This document shows positions 16,479 through 25,838 of a stretch of DNA of 64,000 nt, one piece after another. Positions within the stretch are counted from its first letter, which is position 1. Every line of letters begins with the position of its first letter. The notes under the pieces are model-generated. The model was not told the origin of the DNA. It worked only from the letters and a program-made list of their open reading frames with translations, and ran no database searches. The position numbers were made by a program, and so were the translations under genes. Origin of the DNA: Clostridium cellulovorans 743B (GTDB lineage Bacteria; Bacillota; Clostridia; Clostridiales; Clostridiaceae); the NCBI RefSeq assembly GCF_000145275.1, contig NC_014393.1:4092001-4156000 (forward strand), written 5' to 3'.

Positions 16479-19400
16479 TTATATTGCTTTTTTTAAGAAT
16501 GCAAGATCAATTATGTTGATTTTTCCATCCTTATTTAAATCTGCACTAGCTTTGTTTATCATTGTATCATTGTTTAATACATACTTCTTTAATAACTCAA
16601 AATCAAGTGAATTAACTACATCATTACCGTCTACATCGCCTAGAAGATTTACAGGTTGTGCATTCTTGTAAACTTTTGTTACTGTAAGGTCTGCACCAGT
16701 ATCTCCAACTAAAATACCTTGGATTCCTGGTAATACCTTACCATAGCTATCATAGTTTGCAAGAGCTTTCTTATATGCACTTACCATATCATTTATAGTA
16801 AAGTATGCAGTCTTTGTAGTTGCGCTTGTTTTGATTGTTGAAGGTTTTACCATAACCCAACCTGTACCAGTCAAGTTTCCATATAGGACTAATTGAGGTA
16901 CATTTTCACTTGTGTAATCTACAGCTATTGTAAAATCATTTGTAAATTCAGTATCTACAAAATCTAAGCCATAGGATAATGAAAGTGCTGTGCTCCAGCC
17001 TGTACAAGATGCTGTACCACTAAATAATACGTTTGGATCAACGGTTGAAAGATCTCTTGGATTGTTGAAACCATCTTTCATAGCTTGTACTAATTCAGGA
17101 TAAGGGAATGTAAGGTTTTTTCTATTTAAAAGCCCCAGTCTCTCACCTGTGCTACCAAAATTATTATTATCCCACCACAAACATGGCATTCCATAAGCAG
17201 TAGCTGTTGATACATAGAACTTCGTAAAGTTAATTCTGTCTTGTAAGTTATCTTTATCTGTAATCGCGAATTCACCGATAATAACAGGAATTCCCTTTTT
17301 AACAAATGTGTTGTTTAACATTCTGAAAGTCTTGTCAATAAATGCTGCGTCAGCATCACCAAAGGTAGTTGGTGTACCTGGAGCTATATTAAGTGCTAAA
17401 TTATATGGTATGTAAGCGTGGATAGATACTGCAACATTAGGATCATTTGGTACTACCATACCAGCAACCTTAGGATAATCTGAAGAAGCACAATAAGTAG
17501 GAACCATTATAAGTCTCTTAGCATTATTTTCGCCAGTTGCACGTATTACAGGAACTATTTTTGCGTTATATTCATTTAAGACATTAAAGTATTCTGAAGT
17601 ACCAACCCAGTCTTCTTCATGTCTTGGTTCATTTATTGTATCAAATATTAATTTATCACTATAATCTTTAAAGTGGTTTGCAATTTGAGTCCATACAATA
17701 GTACCTTCGTTAATGATGGCAGCTTTGTGTGCTTCATCAAATTGACCTTGGAATTTATTATGGTGAATATTAACAATGGCATACATATCGTTAGCAAGTG
17801 CATAGTTTACAACTGTTTCAACACGAGCCATATATGCTGGATCAATAGTATAATTAGCATCAATATAGTTTTCATCCCATCTTACTGGAATACGAACTGT
17901 ATTAAAGCCAGCTGCCTTTAATGTATCAAACATTTTCTTTGTTGTTACAGGATTACCCCAACCAGTTTCTCCGCCAACTGATTCTAAAGTATTTCCTAAG
18001 TTCCAACCAATCTTCATGTCTTTTACTAAATCCATAGCAGAAAGACCTCTCATTTCTGTTGGGTGAGTGTAATCAGCAGGGAATTCTGGTGCTGGTGGTA
18101 CATATTTAATAAACGTATAATCTGTTACTTTTACATCAGCTGTAACACTAGTAACCTTTTGAAGATAGTTTACTTTTGCTGTTGCATCTGTTGGTAAATA
18201 AGAGTTTAATAAAATTTGTTTTGTGTTTCCTGTAAGTCCCCAAGAAGCTTTTTCTGCTGCAAATGCTTCTGAGTAATCTTTATTTAAGTTAATCACAAGG
18301 TCATCATAACCTGTTGCTTTAATTGTAACTGTTCCAACATGGAACTTTAATGTGTTTGCATCTCCAGCAGCAAGATTTCCATCAACAATATTTATACCAA
18401 AGTTTGCTGTAGCATTTGCTTTTGCTAATGTACCAGCAGCACTAATAGCATTTAAAGTTGTATCAGTTTGATATTGAAGACTAACACCATCACCTACGCT
18501 CATCCAAGCCCAGTCATCGGTGTTTTGTGCAAAAGCACTAGCAGAAATCTTTGTTTCAACACCTGGTGTTGTGTAAAGAACTTCCCCAGTTGCTGTTGCT
18601 GGTTTAATCGATTGATAATCTGTTACTGTAACATCAGCTGTAACAGAAGTTATTTTTTGTAGATATGCAGCTTTTGCAGTTGCATCCGTTGGTAAATAAC
18701 TATTTAATAAAATTTGTGTGTTATTTCCAGTAAGTCCCCAAGTCATTTTTTCTGCAGTATATGCTTCTGAATAATCTTTATTTAGAGCAACTACAAGATC
18801 ATCATAACCTGTTGCTTTAATTGTAACTGTTCCAACATGGAATTTTAATGTACTTGAGTCTCCTGCAGCAGCTAGGTTTCCGTCAACAATTTGGATACCA
18901 AAGTTTGCAGTTCCATTTGCACTTGCAAATGCAGTACCTGCATTGATAGCATTTACGTTTGTAGCAGTTTGATATGTTAAAACAGCAGTATCTCCCATGC
19001 TCATCCAAGCCCAGTCATCAGTATTTTGTGCAAACGCACTAGCATAAATCTTTGTTGCATCACCTGATGAGTATACACTTTCAGAAGTTGACCCAGTTGA
19101 TGCTGGTTTAACAAATTGATATTCTGATAATGTAACATCTGCTTTTACACTAGTAATCTTTTGTAGATACGTTGCTTTCGCTGCTGCATCTGTTGGTAAA
19201 TAATCATTTAGTAAAATTGATGTATTGTTTCCTGTGATTCCCCAAGAAACTTTTTCTGCTGCATATGCTTCTGAATAATCCTTGTTAAGATTAACCACAA
19301 CATCATTATATCCAGTTGCTTTAATAGTAACTGTTCCAATATGGAATTTTAATGTACTTTTTTCTCCTGCAGCAAGATTTCCATCAACAACCTGTAACCC

Positions 19401-19682
19401 AAAGTTTGCAGTACCATTTGCCTTTGCAAAGGCACTAGTAGCGTCGATGGCATTGAAATTTGTTACGTCTTGATATACTAAGCTAGCAGTATCTCCCATA
19501 CTCATCCAAGCCCAGTCATCAGTATTTTGTGCAAAGGCACTAAGATATATCTGTGTCGTAGTGCCTTTTGTTGTGTAGTTAGCTTCTGCGGCAGATACTT
19601 TTACCAACGGTTTGCTAACAACACAAGAGAATACCATTGCTAAAACTAGCAAAAATGATAGTATTCTGTTTCTCTTCTTCAT
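16479..19682 (-). CDS. Modular cellulosomal endoglucanase: three tandem modules, GH5, C-terminal module, dockerin
   Basis: 1067 residues. Signal peptide (1-32, ending VSA-AEA). Three ~165-residue beta-rich modules start near 37, 203 and 370; each has AFAQNTDDWAWMSMGD or a close variant, GTVTIKATGYDD and NSYLPTDATAKA, and they are probably carbohydrate-binding or spacer modules. The GH5 domain (about 550-880) has the acid/base Glu in DTINEPRHEE (E685) and the nucleophile in VIIGEFAIT (E804). A further beta module follows (about 890-1000). The C-terminus is a type I dockerin with two calcium-binding repeats (LGDVDGNDVVNSLDFELLKK; ADLNKDGKINIIDLAFLKK). The enzyme is secreted, cuts beta-1,4-glucan and should dock onto a cellulosomal scaffoldin encoded elsewhere. 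GGAGG site, own terminator. Confidence 0.93.
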   Translation of the reverse strand: MKKRNRILSFLLVLAMVFSCVVSKPLVKVSAAEANYTTKGTTTQIYLSAFAQNTDDWAWMSMGDTASLVYQDVTNFNAIDATSAFAKANGTANFGLQVVDGNLAAGEKSTLKFHIGTVTIKATGYNDVVVNLNKDYSEAYAAEKVSWGITGNNTSILLNDYLPTDAAAKATYLQKITSVKADVTLSEYQFVKPASTGSTSESVYSSGDATKIYASAFAQNTDDWAWMSMGDTAVLTYQTATNVNAINAGTAFASANGTANFGIQIVDGNLAAAGDSSTLKFHVGTVTIKATGYDDLVVALNKDYSEAYTAEKMTWGLTGNNTQILLNSYLPTDATAKAAYLQKITSVTADVTVTDYQSIKPATATGEVLYTTPGVETKISASAFAQNTDDWAWMSVGDGVSLQYQTDTTLNAISAAGTLAKANATANFGINIVDGNLAAGDANTLKFHVGTVTIKATGYDDLVINLNKDYSEAFAAEKASWGLTGNTKQILLNSYLPTDATAKVNYLQKVTSVTADVKVTDYTFIKYVPPAPEFPADYTHPTEMRGLSAMDLVKDMKIGWNLGNTLESVGGETGWGNPVTTKKMFDTLKAAGFNTVRIPVRWDENYIDANYTIDPAYMARVETVVNYALANDMYAIVNIHHNKFQGQFDEAHKAAIINEGTIVWTQIANHFKDYSDKLIFDTINEPRHEEDWVGTSEYFNVLNEYNAKIVPVIRATGENNAKRLIMVPTYCASSDYPKVAGMVVPNDPNVAVSIHAYIPYNLALNIAPGTPTTFGDADAAFIDKTFRMLNNTFVKKGIPVIIGEFAITDKDNLQDRINFTKFYVSTATAYGMPCLWWDNNNFGSTGERLGLLNRKNLTFPYPELVQAMKDGFNNPRDLSTVDPNVLFSGTASCTGWSTALSLSYGLDFVDTEFTNDFTIAVDYTSENVPQLVLYGNLTGTGWVMVKPSTIKTSATTKTAYFTINDMVSAYKKALANYDSYGKVLPGIQGILVGDTGADLTVTKVYKNAQPVNLLGDVDGNDVVNSLDFELLKKYVLNNDTMINKASADLNKDGKINIIDLAFLKKAI

Positions 19683-19932
19683 GATAAATCCTCCTTTTTG
19701 TATATTTCCCCTAAATTTAAGAAATTATTTTGTGTATACATATAACCTTATAAATTTACTTTTTAAGGAACATACATACACATTTTTAATTATATACTAT
19801 ATTTCTGTAAATTTCCTCATATATATGTCATTTTTCTATATTTTGATGACTTTTTTCAATGTTTTCCCGATTTTTTTTTATTTTTCTTTCCATTTAAGCA
19901 TCCAAAATTAAAAATAAAGCAAAAATCCTAGT

Positions 19933-20760
19933 CTATTCTTCATCTAGCATCCCAGCATTCTTATATAAATTATAGAAATGATTTGTTGGTCCTACCCCTT
20001 TTCCTATATCTAACGAATGTTTTATAGCAATAGTTATATATTCCTTAGCTTTTTGTATTGCATCCTTTACACTATATCCAAGAGCTAGGTTAGCAGCTAT
20101 TGCTGAAGATATAGTGCATCCTGTTCCGTGAGTATTCTTTGTTTGTATTCTTTTTGAATAAAAATGTGTCAACTCTTTTCCATCATATAAAACATCTATA
20201 GCTTCTCCTTCTAGATGTCCTCCTTTTAGGAATACATTTTTACACCCTAATTTATATATTTCTTTAGCAGCCTTGTCCATCTCTTCAACAGTTTTTATTT
20301 CCTTTATATTTGAATTTACTTCTTTTAATATCTCTTCAGCCTCTGGTAAATTTGGAGTAATTACTGTTGCTAATGGAACCAACTTAGTTATTAATGCAGT
20401 TTTAGCCTCTGGTTTTAGTAATGAATATCCACTTTTTGATATCATAACTGTATCTAACACTAAGTTGCTAGGTTTATATTTCTCTAATCTACCACCTATA
20501 GCTTCAATAGTTGATATTTTTGAAACCATTCCTATCTTCACTGCATCTACTGAAATATCTGTAAATATAGCATCGATTTGAGCTTTTATAATATCTTCAT
20601 CTATATCTTGTACAGCAAAAACTCCTTGAGTATTTTGTGCAGTAACAGCAGTAATAACACTCATACCATAAACACCATTTGCACTAAAACTTTTTAAATC
20701 TGCTTGAATGCCTGCTCCTCCACAACTATCTGAACCTGCAATTGTTAAGACTTTTTTCAT
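19933..20760 (-). CDS. thiD: Hydroxymethylpyrimidine/phosphomethylpyrimidine kinase
   Basis: 275 residues from the ATG at 20760, which has GGAGGG seven bases upstream; an ATG five codons earlier overlaps that site and is unlikely. Ribokinase-like fold: VLTIAGSDSCGGAGIQADLK at the N-terminus, VLDTVMISKSGYSLL, VITPNLPEAEEIL and the catalytic NTHGTGCTISSAIAA. Phosphorylates HMP and HMP-P for thiamine synthesis. It is preceded by a TPP riboswitch and a riboswitch-controlled terminator, so thiamine pyrophosphate should switch it off. No other thi genes are adjacent, so it may work in HMP salvage. Confidence 0.96.
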   Translation of the reverse strand: MKKVLTIAGSDSCGGAGIQADLKSFSANGVYGMSVITAVTAQNTQGVFAVQDIDEDIIKAQIDAIFTDISVDAVKIGMVSKISTIEAIGGRLEKYKPSNLVLDTVMISKSGYSLLKPEAKTALITKLVPLATVITPNLPEAEEILKEVNSNIKEIKTVEEMDKAAKEIYKLGCKNVFLKGGHLEGEAIDVLYDGKELTHFYSKRIQTKNTHGTGCTISSAIAANLALGYSVKDAIQKAKEYITIAIKHSLDIGKGVGPTNHFYNLYKNAGMLDEE

Positions 20761-20804
20761 CATATTTCCCTCCATATAAGTTTAATAAAACTGTAAATAA
20801 AAAA

Positions 20805-20825
20805 CACAAACCCATAGGATTTGTG
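20805..20825 (-). terminator. Expression-platform terminator of the TPP riboswitch
   Basis: 9-bp stem (CACAAATCC with GGGTTTGTG) and 3-base loop, followed on the minus strand by TTTTTTATTT. It lies between the riboswitch aptamer and the thiD start, so ligand binding probably favours termination. Confidence 0.8.
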
Positions 20826-20867
20826 CTTAAACTGTCACATTGACCAAACAATATAATAAAATAATAA

Positions 20868-20965
20868 ACAACTTCCTACGCTGGCATTACCCAGTTCAGG
20901 TATTAGGGTTAAAGAATTAAGGTTCTTAATCTCAGTTGGCCGATCCAACACCCCTGTGTTATAGA
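20868..20965 (-). ncRNA. TPP riboswitch (THI element)
   Basis: The minus strand contains GGGGTGTTGGATCGGCCAAC, CTGAGATTAAGA, ACCCTAATACCTGAACTGGG and TAATGCCAGCGTAGGAAG in the right order. These are the conserved pyrimidine-sensor and pyrophosphate-sensor segments of the TPP aptamer. It precedes thiD by about 110 bases with a terminator in between, indicating transcriptional control. Confidence 0.95.
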
Positions 20966-21160
20966 TTTCTTAACTCTAACCTCTACTTACTCTAAAGGTT
21001 TTAAATTTAGCTAAAACTTATCACTCAAGTAGCTAAGGGAATATTCTTCTAAAACATTTCAAAAATAAGAAATTTAATCCCGGCGTAGAAATCTCTAGTT
21101 ACATATTCAATTTTATAATTCATCATAACATACAGTCTTATTAGCTTCAAGTAAGTGATA

Positions 21161-21784
21161 TTAATAACATTTTACATTGAACTTTTTACCGTCAGACACA
21201 ATGTTGATTCTTAGAATGCTTGTTAACTTACTAAGACTCTTAATATTATTTATAAACTTAACATTATTCTTGCTCACTGCCTTTTCAATTATTTTTACTA
21301 TATCTTGTTTTTGATTATAATTCAGCTTAAGATTGTTGCTTAGACATTCTCTATTAATATAAGTGAGCGTAGTCCATACTTGCTCCTCTGTTATACTATT
21401 TATATCCATCAGAACCCATGTAAAATCTTTTCTCCTATTATTTTCAGGATATGCAGCCTTAAAAAACTCTATGAAATGATTCACTAACTTTGGATCTTTT
21501 TCTTTAACATATTTTCCAAGTTGTGACTTTAAACTGTTCTTCAAATACATTATTGTATTTGGCTTCACAGATTCCTTTAGATTGTCTATATTTTCATAAA
21601 TATAATTATATGTATTTATAATCTGCTCTTCACTTACATTTTCCTTCTTAAGGATTTTTACTATATCAATATATTCTAAAATATTCTTCTTACAACTAAG
21701 ATCTTCATTATATAATTTTTCCCAGATTTCAACTGCAGTTAACCCTTCAAGCTTATTGTTACTTAACACTTCTTCTTTATCCAT
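21161..21784 (-). CDS. Uncharacterised alpha-helical protein
   Basis: 207 residues, charged and mostly helical by composition, no signal peptide or membrane segment. Repeated patterns of the form SxEQxxxTxxYI (SEEQIINTYNYIYENI near 75, TEEQVWTTLTYINREC near 132) suggest a helical-repeat fold. An AGAGGA site supports the start. No family recognised; neighbours (thiD, nitroreductase) do not suggest a role. Confidence 0.65.
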   Translation of the reverse strand: MDKEEVLSNNKLEGLTAVEIWEKLYNEDLSCKKNILEYIDIVKILKKENVSEEQIINTYNYIYENIDNLKESVKPNTIMYLKNSLKSQLGKYVKEKDPKLVNHFIEFFKAAYPENNRRKDFTWVLMDINSITEEQVWTTLTYINRECLSNNLKLNYNQKQDIVKIIEKAVSKNNVKFINNIKSLSKLTSILRINIVSDGKKFNVKCY

Positions 21785-21925
21785 ATGTAGTCCTCTCTCT
21801 TTTAGCTTTCTTAGTCCTTACATTGTACCATAGTTTCTATAATTACTCCTAGATTTCTAAGTTATTTAAAATTTCTTGGAATTCTTATAGAAATTAATAT
21901 CAAAGAGAAACCTAACACATAACCA

Positions 21926-22672
21926 TTATTTAATGTGAGCTGTAGTAATGTATTCATGGCCTTTTGGCACTTCATCATTTTTTCTATTAAACTCTATGGT
22001 TTTACCCATATGCAACGCCGCAATCTTCAAATGACATAAGGCAATACCCATGTCAATTCTATTAAACTTATTGTATGCTACTGCTTTTATGATGTTCGGT
22101 AGCTTACGACTGATAATAATATTATCAATACTTCCAGAAAAATACCACGGCTGGCTGTTCGTAGCAGAAGGTGCTAATCTTACAGCTTCAAGCAATTTGT
22201 CTGCATCCTTTAAAGAAGAAATTTCAGATAAGGCTTTACGCTTAAACTCTGAAATATCATCTCTGTGGACTGGCTCATTAGCATTTCCAAAGGCCAAAGT
22301 TATAACAAAGCCCAAGCCGTTCCTCGCGGAAGATACTTTTTGAGGTATACTCATACCTAACCAACAAGCACCAATTCCATTTGACGATAAAAATAATTCC
22401 ACCTGCTGCAACATAAATCCTACATTCTGTAAATAACCATCTTTTCTTTCAGAATAAACTACAATATAGTGTGGTACTTTGATTGGTAATATGGTCTTTA
22501 TCTCATTTTCCGGTAGTATGACAATATCAGTCTTGATATTATCATACAATGGAGTAACTTTCTCTATAAAATCTTTAATCCTTTGTAGGTCAAAACTGTC
22601 AATTGGTTCATTACTATATTTACGGACAGATTTTCGTTTTAAAATGGTGCTGTAAAAATCTAAATTATTCAT
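21926..22672 (-). CDS. Nitroreductase-family flavoprotein, TM1586-like
   Basis: 248 residues from the ATG at 22672, with AAAGGAAAG upstream; an ATG seven codons earlier has no ribosome site. The N-terminus (FYSTILKRKSVRKYSNEPID) has the RKSVRKY motif that binds FMN phosphate. A second segment, AVRLAPSATNSQPWYF, is also typical of the nitroreductase fold. The two-lobed layout matches the TM1586-type single-chain members. Probably an FMN-dependent NAD(P)H oxidoreductase; the substrate cannot be read from sequence. Confidence 0.85.
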   Translation of the reverse strand: MNNLDFYSTILKRKSVRKYSNEPIDSFDLQRIKDFIEKVTPLYDNIKTDIVILPENEIKTILPIKVPHYIVVYSERKDGYLQNVGFMLQQVELFLSSNGIGACWLGMSIPQKVSSARNGLGFVITLAFGNANEPVHRDDISEFKRKALSEISSLKDADKLLEAVRLAPSATNSQPWYFSGSIDNIIISRKLPNIIKAVAYNKFNRIDMGIALCHLKIAALHMGKTIEFNRKNDEVPKGHEYITTAHIK

Positions 22673-23006
22673 ATTTTTCTTTCCTTTATACATTTAGTGA
22701 TAGCAATTTTATATTATTTTTGCTTCATCAGAATTCTAATGATATGTTTAAGATTGTACCATTATATCATCTTATATAATATATATTATCTGTTAGAACA
22801 TTATTTTATTATTAATAATATTCAAATTACTGGTAGTTGTAATTAGTCTTGCACTAGGTTTTCCGATTTCTAACCCAATTATACCAACAATCAGTTGGTA
22901 TAATTTTAATCTATACTCATTTAAGTTTTTCTTTCAACTACCACTGATTATTACCTTAATTTAAATCATCAAGAAGCCCTATAATTATTATTTCTTTTAA
23001 TATAGA
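22673..23006. other. Intergenic with one perfect palindrome
   Basis: No gene. A perfect 12-bp inverted repeat with a 5-base loop lies at 22877-22905 (AATTATACCAAC and complement), possibly an operator or hairpin upstream of the nitroreductase gene. No promoter could be assigned confidently. Confidence 0.45.
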
Positions 23007-23044
23007 AAGTTGGCAAAATAATTCTAAATCATTTAAGCCAACTT
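23007..23044 (-). terminator. Terminator of the thiol/polyferredoxin operon
   Basis: Arms AAGTTGGC (23007-23014) and GCCAACTT (23037-23044), with further AT pairing inside; TTTCTATATT follows on the minus strand. It lies 56 bases after the polyferredoxin stop. Confidence 0.6.
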
Positions 23045-23099
23045 ATCTAAACATATATTTATCTAATTTATTCACCGTAAAAACTTTCCATTGTTTATG

Positions 23100-23978
23100 T
23101 TAAAGGTTTAAAAACTTCTCATTTAAATTATCTGATTTATCATTAGATTTTAAGTAAAAACCCGAGGTTATTGCACCTTTTGGACAAACTGCTTTACATT
23201 CACCACAACGAATACATTCAGCAGTATTTATTTCTTTAGTAACTTTAACATTCATTTTACATTTTTGCTCACAACTTTTGCATCCATTACATTTAAGTTT
23301 GTCTACATTCATTTGATAAAAGCTGTATTTATTGAACAAAGAATAGAATGCCCCAAGAGGACAAACATATTTACAAAAAGGTCTATACATAAAAATAGAT
23401 GAAAGGATCGTTAGAATCAATAAACCCATCTTCCAATTAAATAAAAATCCAACCATTTCTCTTAACCCCCTATTTGTGGCAACTAAAGGGGTTCCCCCCT
23501 CTAAAGTCCCTGCTGGACAAATCCATTGGCAAAAATAAGGCGGAGCAAGTCCATATTTATTAGTAAGAAAAATCGGTAATATTATTACTGGAATCAATAA
23601 AAATATATATTTAAAATATCTTAGGTTTCTATCAAATTTAGCTGGAACTTTAATTTTTCTAGACTTAATTTTATAGAGCAAATCCTGAAAAAAACCAAAA
23701 GGACATAAGAACCCACAAACTAATCTACCTAAAATTGTACCCAAAAGCATAACTATACCAATAACATAATAAGAAAAGCTGTATTGTCTTGCTCCAAGTA
23801 CTGCCTGCAATGAACCAATAGGACAAGAACCTACTGCTCCAGGACAAGAATAACAATTAAGGCCTGGAACACAAAGTGCTTTAGTTTTACCTGTGTAAAT
23901 ATCCCCTTTTAAAAATCCTAAAAAGTATCCATTGCTAAAAGCTGTAGCAAAGGTTTGAATCATAGTTCTTTTTTTCAT
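23100..23978 (-). CDS. NapH/CcoG-type membrane polyferredoxin
   Basis: 292 residues with about four to five membrane segments and many Cys clusters. An N-terminal CYSCPGAVGSCPIG, two membrane-embedded CGFLCPFG / CKYVCPLG motifs and CQWICPAG are typical of the NapH/NosR/RdxA group. The C-terminus carries two [4Fe-4S] ferredoxin motifs (CNGCKSCEQKCKMNV; CIRCGECKAVCPKGA). The role is electron transfer across or along the membrane. It is last in an operon with two thioredoxin-like proteins and a CXXC peptide, suggesting it supplies or accepts electrons for extracytoplasmic disulfide or sulfoxide reduction (inferred). Confidence 0.9.
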   Translation of the reverse strand: MKKRTMIQTFATAFSNGYFLGFLKGDIYTGKTKALCVPGLNCYSCPGAVGSCPIGSLQAVLGARQYSFSYYVIGIVMLLGTILGRLVCGFLCPFGFFQDLLYKIKSRKIKVPAKFDRNLRYFKYIFLLIPVIILPIFLTNKYGLAPPYFCQWICPAGTLEGGTPLVATNRGLREMVGFLFNWKMGLLILTILSSIFMYRPFCKYVCPLGAFYSLFNKYSFYQMNVDKLKCNGCKSCEQKCKMNVKVTKEINTAECIRCGECKAVCPKGAITSGFYLKSNDKSDNLNEKFLNL

Positions 23979-24051
23979 ATCCTACTCCCATATATGTAGT
24001 GAAATATTTATATCCTTTTAATACACTACTCTGTTAGCTCTGATAATTTCA

Positions 24052-24687
24052 CTATACATTTTTAGCTAGTTCCATCATATCTGTAATAATTTCTTTGTAT
24101 TCACCTGGAGTCCTTGCCCCAAATATTGGTTCGCCAACCATTTTACCAGCTTTATCTACAAATATAGTAGTTGGAAGCGTACTCACATGACTCAACAAAA
24201 CATTTGTAAGTTTTTCATCTGGAATTAAGGTTAAAAACTCAGCACCAGCATCTGTCATAATCTCTGTTGCTAATTGATTCTCTTTTTCTGAATCTTCACA
24301 GATTGAAATAATATTGCTGTTTTTAGGTCTCTCACTATAAAGCTTAGATATACCTGGCATCTCAGTAACACAGCCACCACAATATGTTGCCCATATATTA
24401 ATCATAGTAATGTCATTTTCTTTAAAATAATCTGATGTTAAAGTTTCTCCAGTAATAGTTCTTGCATTAAATCCATTTAAATCTATATCCGAAAATTTCT
24501 TCATCTTACCAGTTTCTCCATCAGTTATCCCTGCAATTTTATCTACGTCTGGTTTTTTATCAGAGAAATATTCTAATTTCCCAATATTTATAACTGCAGA
24601 AAATATACCGAGTATTACAAAAAAAACTACTACCACTTTGCTATTTTTTTTGCTTATATCATTTTTAGTAACGTCGTTTTTACTCAT
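24052..24687 (-). CDS. TlpA-like membrane-anchored thioredoxin (copy 2)
   Basis: 211 residues. One N-terminal membrane helix (about 18-38) and an extracytoplasmic thioredoxin domain with active site WATYCGGCVTEMPGI and the cis-Pro loop STLPTTIFVDKAGKMVG. It is a paralogue of the product of 24902-25501 (shared SDYFKE-DITMINxWATYC and FLTLIPDEKL segments), so the pair arose by duplication. Its active site is CGGC versus CNPC in the paralogue, which should give a different redox potential. Confidence 0.9.
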   Translation of the reverse strand: MSKNDVTKNDISKKNSKVVVVFFVILGIFSAVINIGKLEYFSDKKPDVDKIAGITDGETGKMKKFSDIDLNGFNARTITGETLTSDYFKENDITMINIWATYCGGCVTEMPGISKLYSERPKNSNIISICEDSEKENQLATEIMTDAGAEFLTLIPDEKLTNVLLSHVSTLPTTIFVDKAGKMVGEPIFGARTPGEYKEIITDMMELAKNV

Positions 24688-24724
24688 ATCAATCTACTCC
24701 TAACAAATTACTTCTTTCAACTAT

Positions 24725-24877
24725 TTATCCTACTCCTATACACTCAAGACAAATACTTATAGCTTTTTTTACGACAACGGAAGATTCACCTCTAAAAGTA
24801 CCAACAACAATAAAAATTAAAGCTATTGTCAAAAGAACGTATTTTGTATTGTCTCCAATAAAACCCTTCTTATCCAT
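24725..24877 (-). CDS. CD1871A-family CXXC-motif membrane peptide
   Basis: A 50-residue gene between the two TlpA genes. It starts at ATG 24877 behind a GAGGAA site and reads a short basic start, one membrane helix (YVLLTIALIFIVVGTF), an amphipathic segment (VVVKKAISI) and the terminal CLECIGVG. This layout matches the CD1871A-type CXXC peptides of clostridia, which travel with TlpA and polyferredoxin genes. The ICLEC pair near the C-terminus is likely redox-active and close to the membrane. Confidence 0.8.
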   Translation of the reverse strand: MDKKGFIGDNTKYVLLTIALIFIVVGTFRGESSVVVKKAISICLECIGVG

Positions 24878-24901
24878 TTATGTTCCTCACAATTTTACTG
24901 A

Positions 24902-25501
24902 TTATTTTAACCTATCAATAATAGCTTTCTCATATTCCTCTGCACTTTGTGATCCCAATATAGGTTCTCCTACTATTTTCCCATATCTATCAACAAAGAC
25001 AGTAGTTGGAACCACACTAACATGACTTATCAAAGTCTTTGAGAGTTTTTCATCAGGAATTAGCGTTAGAAACTCAGCATTAGCATCCTTCATAATTTGT
25101 GATGCTAGTTTTACATCTTCCGCGTCTTTTTCTGTTCCTATACATATTGAAATAATATTGCTCTTCTCAGGTTTGTTTTTATATAGTTTAGCTATTTCAG
25201 GCATCTCTTTAATACAAGGATTACAATATGTGGCCCATAAATTAATCATTGTTATGTCGTATTCTTTGAAATAATCTGATGTTACAGTTTCCCCAGAAAT
25301 AGTTTTAGTACTAAAGCCAGTTAAATCTATCTCAGAAAACTCTTTCGTCTCTTCAGCTTTTTCCTTAGTATCTTTTTGGGATACGTTTGAATTTGATTCT
25401 TTCTTCGGTACCCCTACTTCTTTTATACCGACTAAAACCAAAACAACTATTGCAATTATTAACACTATAATTGCTGGCGTTTTTTCACTAAATCTACTCA
25501 T
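24902..25501 (-). CDS. TlpA-like membrane-anchored thioredoxin (copy 1)
   Basis: 199 residues from the ATG at 25501 (AAGGGAG upstream; a TTG eight codons earlier lacks a site). Membrane helix at about 9-28, a Lys/Glu-rich linker, then a TlpA/ResA-type thioredoxin domain with WATYCNPCIKEMPEI and VPTTVFVDRYGKIVG. First gene of the four-gene operon. It probably keeps extracytoplasmic thiols reduced using electrons delivered by the polyferredoxin and CXXC peptide (inferred). Confidence 0.9.
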   Translation of the reverse strand: MSRFSEKTPAIIVLIIAIVVLVLVGIKEVGVPKKESNSNVSQKDTKEKAEETKEFSEIDLTGFSTKTISGETVTSDYFKEYDITMINLWATYCNPCIKEMPEIAKLYKNKPEKSNIISICIGTEKDAEDVKLASQIMKDANAEFLTLIPDEKLSKTLISHVSVVPTTVFVDRYGKIVGEPILGSQSAEEYEKAIIDRLK

Positions 25502-25838
25502 GTTGTTCACTCCCTTAAGATTCAACTACAGCTAGTCCTTGAAAATATTATCCTATTTTATCTTTCTAAAACAATTCTATTGTTAAACGTATTCAATATT
25601 GTATCATCACATTATACAATATTTTTCATTACAATTCAAATATGTAATATAATTACTTATTAAACTTTATTAACACATTTATCAAATAGCACTTCTGGAT
25701 CAGTAAGTTAAAATCTACTTGCGATTACTACTGTAATGTAGTATAATTACCCACTTAATATTATATTTTACTTAAATATAAGTTTTTACATTTTATACTA
25801 GCCGAATAATTGCAAATAAATATTAATAGGAGGTCAAA
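25502..25838. other. Divergent promoter region
   Basis: About 340 AT-rich bases between the divergent thioredoxin operon and hydrolase gene. It must carry both promoters, but several AT-rich hexamers compete and none can be chosen reliably. No riboswitch-like structure seen. Confidence 0.4.
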
